From Melastoma dodecandrum (taxonomy: Eukaryota; Streptophyta; Magnoliopsida; Myrtales; Melastomataceae): a stretch of DNA of 64,000 nt. A program made the translations under genes and the position numbers. The stretch covers positions 1,178,001-1,242,000 of the forward strand of contig JARUPY010000387.1 of the NCBI GenBank assembly GCA_029817715.1. Direction: 5' to 3'. How positions within the stretch are numbered: the stretch's first letter is position 1; each line of letters starts with the position of its first letter. Positions 21,724-33,003 of the stretch are shown in pieces. The notes under the pieces were generated by a model, which worked only from the letters and a program-made list of their open reading frames with translations, was not told the DNA's origin and ran no database searches.

Positions 21724-22568
21724 ATGTCGCACTTTCAGCTATTGTTATTTGCAAATGGCAAAGTAGTTAATGGTAACGATGAAGTATATAACAATAAGGG
21801 ACCATTCAAGATAAAGGTTGATGTTGATGTCGATTATGTTACCTTGGGAAGGGTTATAACTCGTGCAATGAAAGTAAGTGAAGTGAGTAGGTTAGAGATA
21901 TGTCATAAATATCCGATAACAAGTTATGGTGAATCAGGAGTTAAATTTATTCTAGTTCTTATAGGCGATGATGACGTCTTAAGATTGCTCGTCGAATTTG
22001 GTATTTCCAATCCCAATTACATCCAAGAGATTTGCATTAGTTCTTCTCGGGGAAATTCATTAAACGAAGCTCGAGCATCAAAGAATATTGCTCCAGAACT
22101 TCCAGTTATCGCACCACAACGTGAATTGCTTACAGAGATTTCGAGAAGGAGGTCAATGGAAGAGAGAAATATGGGTGTGGGTTGTGCTTCCTGTAATGAT
22201 TTCACGGCTGGTGGTAGTAGTGTTAGAGATGATGTTGATGAGGAGTCATGACAACTAATTTGAGTGAGTGTTATAACTTTGTTATTAGAAGTGCTCGAAA
22301 TCTACCAGTATCTGCATTGGTTAAGAAGATTTGGTACAATTGTGTTGCTTATTGGATACAACGACGAGATGATGCGAATGATGCGTTACGAATTGGGTAG
22401 AAGTTTATAATTTCATGTGCTAATAGAATATCTAAATCAATTGAGAAGGCTAAGCGGTTTCAAGTGGTTTACTTGACTGTCAGTTGGGAGCCTTTGATGT
22501 GAAAACTACTGGGAAATATAACATCAAGAAGGTGTACCTGTCCGCTATGACATGTACTTGTAATAAGT
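21724..22568 (+). pseudogene. Internally deleted mudrA (MULE transposase)
   Basis: From the ATG at 21724, just after a likely intron acceptor (ATGTAG), to TGA at 22249-22251 the frame gives the typical N-terminal MULE start: MSHFQLLLFANGKVVNG, KIKVDVDVDYVTLGRVI, and an acidic GDDDVLRLLVEF block. Past the stop, 22270-22440 reads as the transposase C-terminal part (VIRSARNLPVSALVKKIWYN, WIQRRDDAND, GRKFI with one stop). Bases 22490-22568 read YNIKKVYLSAMTCTCNKWQ, the first half of a SWIM zinc finger (CTCxKWQ). The several hundred residues with the DDE catalytic triad are missing. Start chosen by family resemblance rather than the ATG at 21667. Confidence 0.75.
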
Positions 22569-24320
22569 GGCAACTCACACATTTCACATGGAATTGGTCG
22601 AGCTATGGTGGCCGAAAACTCACACTTTTCACATGGTCCATGGCGAGATGTCCATTCCCTTGCAAGATGTTCAAGTACATCTCGGACTATCGGTGGAGGG
22701 AGATCCTATTATTGTTTACTCTTCAAATGCATCAGAGGCTGTGTCTGGAGTTACTGGGTAATGTGCCTCCAAAGAGTGCTATGAAGCAAAGTAGAGTGAA
22801 GATGGCATGGCTAACTAAAAATTATGACATCTTACTTGAATGGGCGACAAAGGAACAAGTTCAACAACATACTCTTGCTTTCATTCTTCAACTTATAGGA
22901 AAAAATAAGTCCGACAATCTAGTGCATTTGATGTGGTTGCCTTTCGTAGTTGATTTTGAGCGGAACGTATACTTGGGGAAGTGCCTACTTTGGTTATACC
23001 ATAGCCTATGTAAGGCCATAGATCGTAGGGCTTCCCAAGTTTTTGGTGCACTAAACTTGCTACAGGTTAGGGCATGAGATCGATTTCCTCACGTTGCTCC
23101 TCTTAGGCATCAGACAGTTTATGTTGCGGGTATGCCTTTGAATTACAGATGGCGTGGGGCGATGGATATCCATACTGCATCGACACATGTCCTGTCATCT
23201 TATAGGGAAGTACTTGATAGATAGAGTCCCGATCAGGTATACAACGACACACTTCATTTCAATTACCTAGATAATTGAAGTGGTAATATTGCATTTGTAT
23301 TGCTTAGGTTATTTGGCATCCATATACGGATCTGGTACTTGCTATGCTTCCTGAATATTGTCTGGATGGAAAGGATTCTTAGCATGCTAGAGTGTCCCTA
23401 CTATGTTTCCACATTGTTGAGTGGCACTTCCCTAATAGAGTGATATGTCATTCGGAGATGCTCAATTGGTTCCGGGACCGTGCGACACCCAGAAGCTCTT
23501 ACATAAGATTGATTTGCGCGACAAATCAATGAACAACTGGGTTGAAATTTCTCGACAATATGTGGAAATGTGGAATGATCGTATGTCTCGAATTGTGCCT
23601 TATCTCTGGGAAACCAACATGCAATATGTTGAATGGTATTCAAGACGCACTCGGATGTACATTTCACACACTGGTGCGATGCTTGGTACCTTGGTAAGTA
23701 TGTTAGTAAGTGTGCTTTTCTTTACTTATTGAATAATACATAATCACTTCCATTTTCTCATAGATGAAGAAGCTAAGGAAAATTAAAATTAAAGTAACCT
23801 AACCTGAAGAGGTCATGAGTCTCGCCGACGAAGCTACGACCTTGTTGACTCGGTACTCGCTAGTATGTCTATATGGTCGTCGTGGAGGATTGGAGGACCA
23901 GCCGGACATTGAGCAGCAACCTGCGGTAGATAACGAAAAGTTGTAATGGATGAAGAAGCTGGAATGGATGCCGAGGATCAAGATTATCAAGCAGGGGTGG
24001 ATGACCATCAAGGAGGTGTTATGGAGTCTCAAGAAGAGGGGATGATGATATCCCAGGTCACACAACTTGCGCCAATAGACTCGGAATACGATTTCATCAC
24101 CCCATACATGGAACAACCATCTACGTCTACTCCATCTGCACCTGTCAAGGGCCCTCGAGACTTCCATTTCCCGGAGGATGAGCAATTGGTCTCTCAGGTA
24201 ACACAGCTCTTTTCAGGGTCTTCGTCGCGCCAGGAAGAGGTTGCACTTCCAGAATCACCACCTCCAGTTCGTCCCCTCTGTTACTCCAAAAGAATCAGTG
24301 GTCATGAAGGGAGAGGTTGA
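22567..24320 (+). pseudogene. Plant mobile domain (PMD, aminotransferase-like) gene inside the MULE, decayed
   Basis: PMD hallmarks in order: WWPKTHTFHM, HGEMSIPLQDVQVHLGL (about 22595-22700), LELLGNVPP, VKMAWL, WLPFVVDFE, LGKCLLWLYHSLCKA, GALNLLQV, DRFPHVAP, MPLNYRWRGAMD, WHPYTD after an intron removed at GATCAG|GTATAC, HIVEWHFPNRV, then WVEISRQYVEMWNDRM and YVEWYSRRTRMYI in a shifted frame. The tail (to 24320) is acidic and proline/serine-rich. Lesions: frameshifts near 22735 and 23465; stops at 23075, 23222 and 23380, each where relatives have, or could have, tryptophan. PMD proteins occur both as host silencing factors (MAIN/MAIL family) and inside plant transposons; position between the inverted ends places this one in the latter class. 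Confidence 0.78.
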
Positions 24321-24559
24321 ATGACTACATTAATTAGTAAGCTCTTTTAGCCAGTTTAGTTTGGTTTTTGGACCGGAATTTTCGTTTCTTCGAATGCTTC
24401 TCATGTATTGGATGATAATCTTCTTCTATGGTGTTGAACTTTCACTATCTAACTTCCGAATGTGTAATGTATATTGGATGATAATTTCATTATATCGTGT
24501 CGGTTGTGTAAAAACAGGTAAGTTGAATTACGAGTTGTGGAATTGTCATCAAAGTTTGT

Positions 24560-24981
24560 AAAGTCGCGATTCAGAGTGGCGGAGTTATAGCAAAACTCGC
24601 TTTTCAAAACCGCGAGTTTTCTGTACTTGGAGAAATTCCCTTTCGAGTCCGAGTTGTTTGGTGTTTGACCAAACCCACGATTGGCGAATGCGACTTATGC
24701 TTAGAGTCGCTGTTCCCAACCGCGAGTTTAAGGTACGACCACAATTCCTTCGAAATCGGGATTCTGAGTCGCTAGTTTATGTATTTTACATAAACTCGCA
24801 TTTGGAAACAACGTCTTTTGTCCAGGAAATCATAACTTGCGTTTTCGAACCGCGTGTTCTTTGTAATTAAAGAGTCGCGTTTGTCAAACGTGAATTTTGG
24901 ACTGTACATCGGGGTTTTACAAATTCAAAACCGTATTTCGCAAATTTTTTTGTGCACTAACGGTAACTCCATACAAAACTC
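24560..24981. repeat. Right terminal inverted repeat of the MULE
   Basis: Inverted partner of 20788-21190, ending ...CCATACAAAACTC at 24981 directly before the target duplication. The two ends have diverged by many substitutions and small indels, consistent with an old insertion. Confidence 0.8.
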
Positions 24982-24990
24982 GCTCAGTCT
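24982..24990. repeat. 9-bp target-site duplication, right copy
   Basis: GCTCAGTCT, identical to 20779-20787. Confidence 0.85.
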
Positions 24991-25211
24991 GGCGGAAAAG
25001 AGCGGCCCCTCGGGACTTTTGTGGAGGTAGCAACTGCATGACTTGCAGCAGTAGGCCGGGCCTCCGATCACGCACACAACTTGGGCTCAGCTCTCAGGGT
25101 TTGAAAGCAAACCCTATTCGCTTGCGCAGATTATACCGTTGAACAAGAACTGAGACACGCACATATGCAGCCCACGGCTTACACATTAGGACGGCTACCC
25201 CTCGTACTTTG

Positions 25212-25499
25212 TCACGCGGGGGCTCTGCGTGAAGACGTCCATGAAGACTTCCCATTCAGGCCAATATCATTTTCTCCATAAGAACCGACATCGGATCTTG
25301 GTTCGATCTTGTCCTGGAAGCAATTCCCCCTCTTTCCCCTCAGGCCGATATCATCTTCTCCGTAAGAGGTAGCATCAGGTCTCGGTTCGATGTCAGCGTT
25401 TGTATCCCTTGAGGCACAAAAATGTTCTCTGTAAGCCATGATATCTGGTCTCACTTCGATATTGTCAGAAAATCGCTTTGGTCTGCTGTGCCCTGCCAC
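25212..25499 (-). pseudogene. Organ-specific-protein (DUF2775-type) fragment
   Basis: The minus-strand frame of 95 codons contains three spaced repeats: NIEVRPDIMAYRE, DIEPRPDATSYGEDD and KIEPRSDVGSYGEND, with DIGL(R/N)GK linkers. This is the tandem 'FEPRPN.S.Y.D' pattern of plant organ-specific protein S2/P4 relatives, whose function is unknown. The signal-peptide exon and the usual C-terminus are missing, and the open end runs into unrelated residues. It sits about 200 bp from the MULE and next to a PPR fragment, so I read it as debris rather than a working gene. Confidence 0.5.
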
Positions 25500-25644
25500 A
25501 GGGTGGTCATTGCACAGACTTCTTCGTCAGGAGAAACCGCTCATCATTTATCACTCACGGTCACATCATCCAGGCTGACAAGATCCTCTGTCGTCTAGTC
25601 CGAAGCTTCACCAGCACTTGCATATGGAACCATTATCTGCATAA

Positions 25645-26040
25645 TCATTCACTCCGTCGACTTGACCAAATAAACCAAAATGCCAGCATAGCATGTCCTC
25701 TCGTCGCAAGCCCGTATATGACAGCAATCCATACCACTCTGTCCTTCATCCTCATTTCCATGAAGACTTCCCATGCTCGGATCACACACCCTCGTATCAT
25801 GTACGAGTTAATCAAAGCTAGCCCGTTCACCCGCTTCTAATGCTCCTAATCTTGCACAGGCATTGAGCACCCCAGCTACAACATAACAATCAGGCCTCAG
25901 GTTGCTTTTCCTCCAGCGAGAAAACGTGCCCAAGGCTTCCTGTGGCAAGCCGTTGAATACAGATCCCTGAATCATGGTACTCCATGAAACTAGGTCCTTC
26001 TCGGGCATCATATCGGAAACATCCCGCGCCTTTTCCCTCT
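25645..26040 (-). pseudogene. PPR (PLS-type) gene fragment
   Basis: Minus strand, 26011-25808 reads as pentatricopeptide units: MMPEKDLVSWSTMIQGSVFNG, QEALGTFSRW, LRPDCYVVAGVLNACARLGALEAGE. A second frame (25830-25645) continues with NGLALINSYMIRGCVIRAWEVF and VVWIAVIYGLATRGHAMLA. The two are joined by a frameshift near 25815-25830, and both the N-terminal repeats and the E/DYW end are absent. Functional relatives edit or process organelle transcripts. Confidence 0.65.
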
Positions 26041-26458
26041 TAACTCAATTTTTTTAACCAAACAATATATCTGGGTGCAAAACTCCATAAAATAGTGTTC
26101 ATCAAGTTAAAAGAAAAAGGAAGAAGAAGATAGATCAACATTAAACAACCATTGCTAGTTGACATTACATGATTGCAACAGCTACCTACAAACAGTAGTG
26201 TATGCCCAAAAAAATTGAGATGACAGTATTTTATAACAAGCAAAACAAAAAAAACACAACACAATTAACCATGACAAGAAACCACGCCCCATGCCCTGGC
26301 CACTCTGCTACTTCACCCTACCTGGCGTGTGAACTCGCCGACGGGTAGCCTCAACAGTCCCCAGTGTGGCAAGCCTCGATAGACGATAAAGCTAGGCGCA
26401 TACAGCAATCCAGTATGGACAGCAGCCAATATATCTCCTTGAGGACCTGGACTACAAT
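26041..26458. other. Spacer, probable 3' UTR of the ankyrin gene
   Basis: No gene seen. It lies directly downstream of the minus-strand stop at 26459. Confidence 0.45.
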
Positions 26459-28854
26459 TTACAGCGTGCACGCGGAATGTTCTCCCACGTCTTCGCTCGA
26501 TTGTTGCACGCCATTGCCACCTCTGACACCGGCGGTTTGCTTCCTGTGTTTCTTTGTCTTAGCTTTCTTCACCTTCATTCGCCGTTTCTTCTCATCGCTA
26601 TCGACCCATGTGTAATTTGGCGGTATGAAAAAGGGATCTGCGTCGTCCTTCATGCGTCGGCTGTCGCCATTGCTCGACGGGGTCCCACGATTTAATTTCA
26701 TCCAAGATATCCATGAGGCACCGTCAGTTTCTCTTGCCTTGGTTTCCTGGAAATGAGCTGGACTCGAACAAGGGGTAGAAAATTCCTCCACGGGCTGAAG
26801 CTCCTCAAACTTCGTGAAGGTCACGATTACTCTTATGGTAGGCACAATGGGCATAGCAAGCTGAAATACACAAATGGTGCACACATAGTTAGGTTTGTAT
26901 ATGTCATGTGAAAATGAACAGCACTTACTGCAGAAAATCCATTTTAAACTACACCAAAAATGAATTTTGCAAGTCTCTTGGTTTCATTCACTAAGTGCAT
27001 ACTATCAAGTAATATTTTCTGAAAAATGTGCTCTCATGAATCACAATACCAGCATAGGTACAAGGTTTCGACTTCACATTGTTTCAGAAAGGCAATGCAA
27101 GAATTATTCAAAATTCAAGGCCAACATAGACTCCATGATATGGACAAATGTTACGATGTTGACCAGGAAAAATGTTTGCCCTGACAACGGGCACCAGTTA
27201 TAAAAAAAAAATGAATCTTCTTTTAGCGAATAAAGTGTAAAAAAAACTTCACTACAGTAATTACATTACCCCGTACCTTGACAGGGAAAGTGCCAGGAGG
27301 AAGTTTAGTAGTCAGAAGCTCTCTAAGTCTCCTCACGGCCTTCACTTTGTTTGCCAAGATGTCAAGCAGAGGTAAAAGTTCATCCGTTTTCAAAGGGAAG
27401 TCTGGGGTCAACCACAGAACAGGTCTTAGACCCTTTTTGTACTCGCTCTCATGCTTTGACTCACCATTGGGTCCTTTCTTCTTTTTCTTCTTGTTCAGTT
27501 TGTCCTTTCCCTTCTTATGGTCCATAAGCTCATCCTTAGAGAGATCAGAAGGAGACCTCTCCAAGCCAGCTACTTTTTCATGGCCATTATCAACAGCGGA
27601 TTTGGAGTGTCTCTTGACAGCTTTAGAATCATCAGGATCGTCTCCCGCGTCCTTACTCCCCTTCTTCCAACTAAACCAACTCTTCCTCTCCTTTGACATG
27701 CCATTGGCTTCACTAGCCACAACACCATTATTTTGGCAGCCATGATCCCCATGGTCTTCATCCTCATATTGAATATCCCCATTCCCGTCTGTGCGGAGCA
27801 CAGATTCTAATTGCTTTCTTTCTTCAGTGGTCAGCACATCATCATAACCATCACCAGTGTCCAATGCCCTTTCTTCTTCCTCCACCGCAAACAATTCCTC
27901 ATCTGTCATTGCACCAGGAACCCTCCGTGATTTCACGCTTACCATTACATGAAGCATATCATAAACCTTTGCTTTCCAGCCACATACCATCTCAGTTCTG
28001 TCCTGCCGCCTCCAATTTAAATGAGGCACGAGCTCTGCCTGAGTTACATCGATGCCTGGCCTATACATATTGGTCTGAGACATGAGGGCAACTTCATGAG
28101 CCACCTCTGCATCAGAAGGCTGGGCACCAGCTCCTTCTAAAGAATTTGTTATTTCCTTCTCCTTGTGTGCCAGTACAATCAAAGACCCACTTGGCAAGGA
28201 GATGTTACCATCACCCGAAGAATAACCATCCCCCAGAAACAAAAAGGTCTGCTCAGCCCTCTGAATTCGGAAACCATCGAAACCCGCCAATGTCATGTCT
28301 GCTCGCAGGTTGGAACCACGCTTCCATATACGATAAGTATCGGACGGAGCAATTCGCCCAATGAATGGAATGACAGAGCTTTCGAAATGAAAAGTAATCT
28401 CCATGTAAAAATCACGTATCCGAGAAGCAGAAGCAACTATCCGAGGCAGCCTCCTGCACCATTTCGCCCATGCTAGGGGCTGGTAATGCCTTGCAATGAT
28501 CATGGCGATTGATTCCTCTTTAGTGCACACAGCTTCTTGGAGAGCACTCCACCCATTCTCATTCTGAAGGCTCCAATCTGCACCAGCAGCCATCAAGATC
28601 TCCGCTGATATCGGGTCTCTCAATCGAACAGCAAGGTGAAGAGGGGTTTCTCTACCAGGCACATCACGCCTGTCAAGGACAGCAGACACTGCATCCGCCT
28701 GCTTCTCAGCCTCAAGAGACTCTGCTTCTGTGATGACCTCACCAGCCTTGGCAAGCCGAGGTAAGGTTGAAATTAAACCTCTTAGAGAGGTGTAGTCGCG
28801 GCGTAAAACAGCCAAGTGTGCAGGACTGTGAGCATATCTGGAATGGTCTTCCAT
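26459..28854 (-). CDS. Ankyrin-repeat protein with GPCR-chaperone domain (ANKRD13-like)
   Basis: Two exons, 28854-27277 and 26860-26459, total 659 codons. The donor CAAG|GTACGG and acceptor TTTCAG|CTTGCT join FPVK to LAMPIVPTIRV, the conserved continuation in this family. N-terminal ankyrin units: YAHSPAHLAVLRRDY and ETPLHLAVRLRDPISAEILMAAGAD (roughly residues 7-120). Then the GPCR-chaperone-type region: ITFHFESSVIPF, SDTYRIWKRGSNLRADMTLAGFDG, GDGNISLPSGSLIVL. A long charged insertion follows (acidic, then lysine-rich KKKKKK near residue 460), then LRPVLWLTPDFPLKTDELLPLLDILANK and the C-terminal DPFFIPPNYTWVD with a basic tail. Animal relatives bind ubiquitinated membrane cargo; the plant proteins lack clear ubiquitin-interacting motifs and their role is not established. 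It shares an upstream region with the PTAR1-like gene. Confidence 0.92.
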
Positions 28855-29986
28855 GGCCTCTAGCTTTCACGCCTCAGACCCACACCCTTCCTCCTTAGCA
28901 CGCTAACCCTACCATCATATACAATATTCTCCCCAAAAATCATGCGATGACACGATCCTCAGGTTGTTCACCTCTCCAGAACCCAACAATGCACCATCGG
29001 ACCTCACTATTATCGCGATATCGCCAACCTCCCCCAGTCCAAGTCCCCAATATTCGGCCGCGAAAATACCATACCCCAAGTCCGCAGAAATATACCCCTC
29101 CTTGTCAAGAAGCTATGGTCCCTGTCCACGAACAACAAAGAGCTCGAAATCATCTCAAACAGTCGATTTCCCCTAACTCGACAAGTTCCACAAAGTCGGG
29201 AATTAACGAATGCAAATTCATCAGATAATGCCGGGAAGGACCTACAATCAAACAACCCGAAGAAATCGCAATCGCCCCTGGTCTACCAAAACCCCTAAAA
29301 GAATCCGCTAATACCTCGAAAACCCGGCCTATTCCACCCCCAAGAAATAAAAAAAAAATTACGCCCACGCCGGGGGGGGGGAAGAAAAGACCGCGAGATT
29401 CGCGTCCAATTCCTCGACGCAACGCACATTCTTTCCAATCGATGGGGATAAACGAAACCCGGGAATGAAACAACCGCTCGACGAACAAGCGATTCCAACC
29501 AAAAAAACAACAAAAAGAGGGGGAGGAGAGAACAGAACACAACACCTGAATCGAGATCCGATTGCGGTTCGAGCGAATGCAGCGTCGTCGTTCGTGCTGT
29601 GCGGGAATGGGGGCTGAATGTAACAGGGAAGGGACGAGACGATACGGTATGGTACGAGATGATCCAAGCCAACCAACCAACCACTGTTTTCGTGAGGGGG
29701 GATCGGACGGCGCTGGTTAGGCCTCACGGGGAATTAACTAACGGTCAGGATTGGTTCATCTGCACGCCCTTGTAGGAGTATAAGAATACACTGGCTTCAT
29801 TTCGAAACCAGAATTGGAAGGAGACTTAAAAGTTAAACCGATCCGGGAAGAAATTAATTGGGCCGATCCAGAGGTGGGCCCGTGCCAGTCAGGCCCATTG
29901 TGGCGTCTCCTGTTCCACTGGTGGATTGCTTGAGAACGACGACGGCCCCGCCGCCGGTGCCAACCAGTGCGCTATCGCGATCGCCG
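28855..29986. promoter_or_regulatory. Divergent promoter region, ANKRD13-like / PTAR1-like
   Basis: 1.13 kb between the two start codons. It contains a 10-base G run (29372-29381) and, close to the PTAR1-like start, a TGGGCY group: ATTGGGCC (about 29857-29864), TGGGCC (29875-29880) and GGCCCAT (29892-29898). Long open frames on the minus strand (29150-29727) are 5' leader sequence without domains. An intron in the leader of the minus-strand gene is possible. Confidence 0.55.
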
Positions 29987-32900
29987 ATGGAAGCGGATGG
30001 TGCGGCCGTTCTCCTCCTCCGCCGCCTCAGCAGCATCCTCGACTCCGATCCTCTGATGTGAGCTAGCGCTATCTCCTTCAAGAAAATCCAAGTCGATGTC
30101 TGGCGGATGTTGAAAGTTCTGGACCTCTGTTGACGCGTTGTCGTCGTTTCTTTGTTGTGTTTGTGTTTTGTTCGTAGAGATGAGGTAGGGTTTGTTCATC
30201 CGACACAACTGGCGTCGCTGGTGGGGTCCCAAGGGGGATCCCGCTCTGGGGATGTAGAATGTAAGCTGTATTGCAGGGATCACAAGCTAGGGATCTCGAC
30301 GGACGTGGTGGTGACGTTGTACCGGGAGGCGAAACGAGCATTCTTCGAGGCGAAGAAGAAGTATGAGGCGGAGGAAGGGACCGGCAGTGAGGAGATGGAG
30401 GATGATTTGATTAGGCTCAGTAGGGCTGTGGTTTTGCTCAGTTCGGATTTCGGAACTGCTTGGAATTCGAGGTTTAGCTCAGTTTTACTTGTGTTTTTGG
30501 TTCTTTCATGTTCCAAATTTTAATTAATAATGTTTCCAGTTGCATCTATTTACCTTTTTCCCATTTTTTTGGGAATTTAACTGTCTTTCAAATTTTGGTT
30601 ATTGAACAGAAAGATGATTGTGTCAAAGAAGGGTCTCTTGACAATGTTTATGAATGAACTTCAGTTGTCAGAGCTTATTCTTTCATATGCTCCTAAAAGC
30701 GACCAAGCATGGAGCCATAGGTAATGTAAAGTTTCTTCTCGTTCGGCTCTTTCCGGGATATGACATATAACAGAGAACAGCAAACAAAATTAGATATAGG
30801 AAAGAGGCTTAATTGTTATTGTTCTTGCTTCTTTTTAGATTTATGGTCCATTTGGATGTCGCTTCTGTTTTTGATATGGCAAGCTTTGGTGCAAATGTGT
30901 GATTGATGAATGTTGTGACTCAAATCTTGATTAGAATGGAAATTATGTTTTTCTCCCAGGCGATGGGCAATCAAAATGATTTCTGGAAAAAGCCAAACTC
31001 TGCAGGCGATTTTGAGGAAGGAATCTGAGCTAGTTGAGAAGATAGCTGAGGTTTAATTCGAGTCCAGGAATGATACTGTTTGATTTTAAAGGTTCTGCAT
31101 ATTTTCCAAGATGGAAGTACTCAAGTATTTTTCAGTCTGTGTTCTTTTGGGAGTATATTATCTTATTTTTGGGGGACGGTTTTATTAATGTAAGAAGGAA
31201 TTTTTACCTTTTTAGGGAACATTTTCTGGACTTTAAGCTGGTTTTGGTTATTCTTTGTCATTTGAGACACAGCTAATTTGGTCACCCCCTAACTCTAAAA
31301 GTCGATATCCTTAAATCGGTTCTTGTGATGATGTTCAGATGCCTGGAATTTCTTCCTTCATGTTGTCATGATATGCTATATATTTTGTTTGTAGTCAGGA
31401 GATAAGCTGCTAACTTTGGGTTGCCTACTGTGCAGAGGTCAAAGATGAATTACCGTGCATGGAATCACCGGGGCTGGTTGGTTTCGTTCATGACAAGAGA
31501 GCAGGTCTGTCTTTTTTAGCCAATAGATTTGAAAAAAACATACTGATCACCATCGCATGATGGGATACTCAAATATAAGTGACCACTTTTTAGTTCTGTC
31601 AAAAGGATGAATCCATTGTGTTAGTGAATGTTATGGCATGTGGAGTTGTCCAATTATTTGCTTCTAATGCATCGACGGTTTTCTTTCTTTTCAGGTGCTC
31701 ACCGAACTAAACAAATCAAAAAGTTGGGCCGGTTTACATGTTGCTGATAATTCTTCATTTCACTATCGCAGGGTACATATTTTTTTTCCTCGCCGATTCT
31801 TTGAACTCCTTGTTGAATTCTGAAGTGGTAACATAACAGAAGCAAGCTTATCCTAAGGATGAAGAATTCTGTGAGAACTATCTGAAATCCCCATTGTAAA
31901 AATCTTATTTGAAAATTGTCGTGGTAAATAGTTGTTCAAGTTGATTGATGCTTCAATGGTCATCGTTCTTTTTCATGAATCTTCACTAATAACATGTGGA
32001 AAACATGCAATGGCTGTGCAAAGCTTCATTTCCTAGAAATATTGAGGAAATAACTTGTTTCTGAAATATTTCATTAATCCAAATGTTTGTCGTATGGTAG
32101 CGCCTTTTGATGCGGTACCTGAAGAACTCCAGCCATGAAAATGAAAAGCTTCCTCAGGGTCCTAGTAAGGAAGAATGTCATCTTTGGAAGGTATATTGCT
32201 TTCTTGTGTTGAAAATTTTCATATATTTTGACCCGCTTTCTTAACAATGTCTTGGTTTTGATAGGAGGAGCTTAATTGGAATGAATCTCTGTTGAAGAAA
32301 TACATTGGTAGAGAGGTTGGTATTCCTACTATGTGCTCTAGTGAGACGATATTTTCTGATATCCTAAACTAGCGAAGCTCAGGTTTTTGTAATTTCATTT
32401 GTCTTGATTGTGTTTTTCTGAATTCGTATCTCCCTACCAAATAATTATGACCATATTTTCTCAGGCTTTGTGGCTGCATCGTAGATTCCTCTCTTTGTGT
32501 TGGATTAGACATTTTTCAGCTTGTCACAGTCCCCTGCCTTGCTTTCCCGAGAACGTCACAGGGGGCCCGGAACACTTCCTGGATCAGGAGTTGAATCTCG
32601 TTACCTCCTGCTTGGTTGTCCCAGACAATAATTTTGATGATTTCGAAGCACAAGCAACTCACTCTGCCACATACACCCTATGGTTAGCTAAGGTTAGTTC
32701 GCACATATTCCGTTGAGATGTCCCGATCTATCTATGCCATATCATCGGAGAAATACATGCTTTACTCGTCGGATGAGTACTGTCCAGACACTCTGCACGT
32801 ATCTGTTAGGGTGCTGCTGAAAGTGCGATGCTGCTAACTGGTTTTCCTCCTTACAGCAATTACCAAGGACCAGCGGAGTTGAATTTGCAGAGAAGTTTAG

Positions 32901-33003
32901 AGCGAATAATATATGTTCCCTTGTGCACAAGTTCTGCCCCAAAATCTCCTTCCTGGAAATGATTGCGGACGCCAACCAATCTGGAACTCAAGGAGGGAAC
33001 TAA
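29987..33003 (+). CDS. Protein prenyltransferase alpha-subunit repeat protein, PTAR1-like
   Basis: Ten exons: 29987-30057, 30178-30471, 30610-30720, 30960-31050, 31436-31504, 31695-31772, 32101-32190, 32265-32315, 32465-32692, 32857-33003 (409 codons, phase-consistent). PPTA-type tetratricopeptide-like repeats are visible: SDQAWSHRRWAIKMI, MNYRAWNHRGWLVSF, DNSSFHYRRRLLMRYL and ALWLHRRFLSLCW. The start at 29987 is preferred because MEADGAAVLLLRRLSSIL followed by DPLIDEVGFVHP fits the family; an in-frame ATG at 29858 lies in promoter-like sequence. In mammals PTAR1 pairs with the Rab geranylgeranyltransferase beta subunit to form geranylgeranyltransferase III. Whether the plant protein does this is inference. 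A long loop (SACHSPLPCFPENVTGG, then an acidic stretch) precedes the last repeat. Confidence 0.9.

Larger units (their letters stand above)
20788..24981 (+). mobile_element. Mutator-like element (MULE) carrying gutted mudrA and a plant-mobile-domain gene
   Basis: A 4.2-kb element bounded by a perfect 9-bp target duplication and by long inverted ends (about 400 bp each). It carries, in the plus orientation, the N-terminal part of a mudrA transposase, a short piece of its C-terminal part running into the SWIM zinc finger, and then a second gene encoding a plant mobile domain. The central DDE catalytic region of the transposase is absent and both genes have stops or frameshifts, so the copy is non-autonomous and presumably dead, although its ends remain recognisable for mobilisation in trans. 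Confidence 0.85.

Noticed and set aside
22484..23077. Single 197-codon gene in the MULE
   Set aside because: Its first part is the mudrA SWIM remnant read into the wrong PMD frame; the real PMD start is in another frame, with a frameshift near 22735.
27278..27745. 155-codon plus-strand open frame
   Set aside because: Antisense shadow of the lysine/serine-rich region of the ANKRD13-like gene, with no domain.
29150..29727. Overlapping long minus-strand frames (122-176 codons)
   Set aside because: Lie in the 5' leader/promoter of the ANKRD13-like gene; the three frames overlap, none has a domain.
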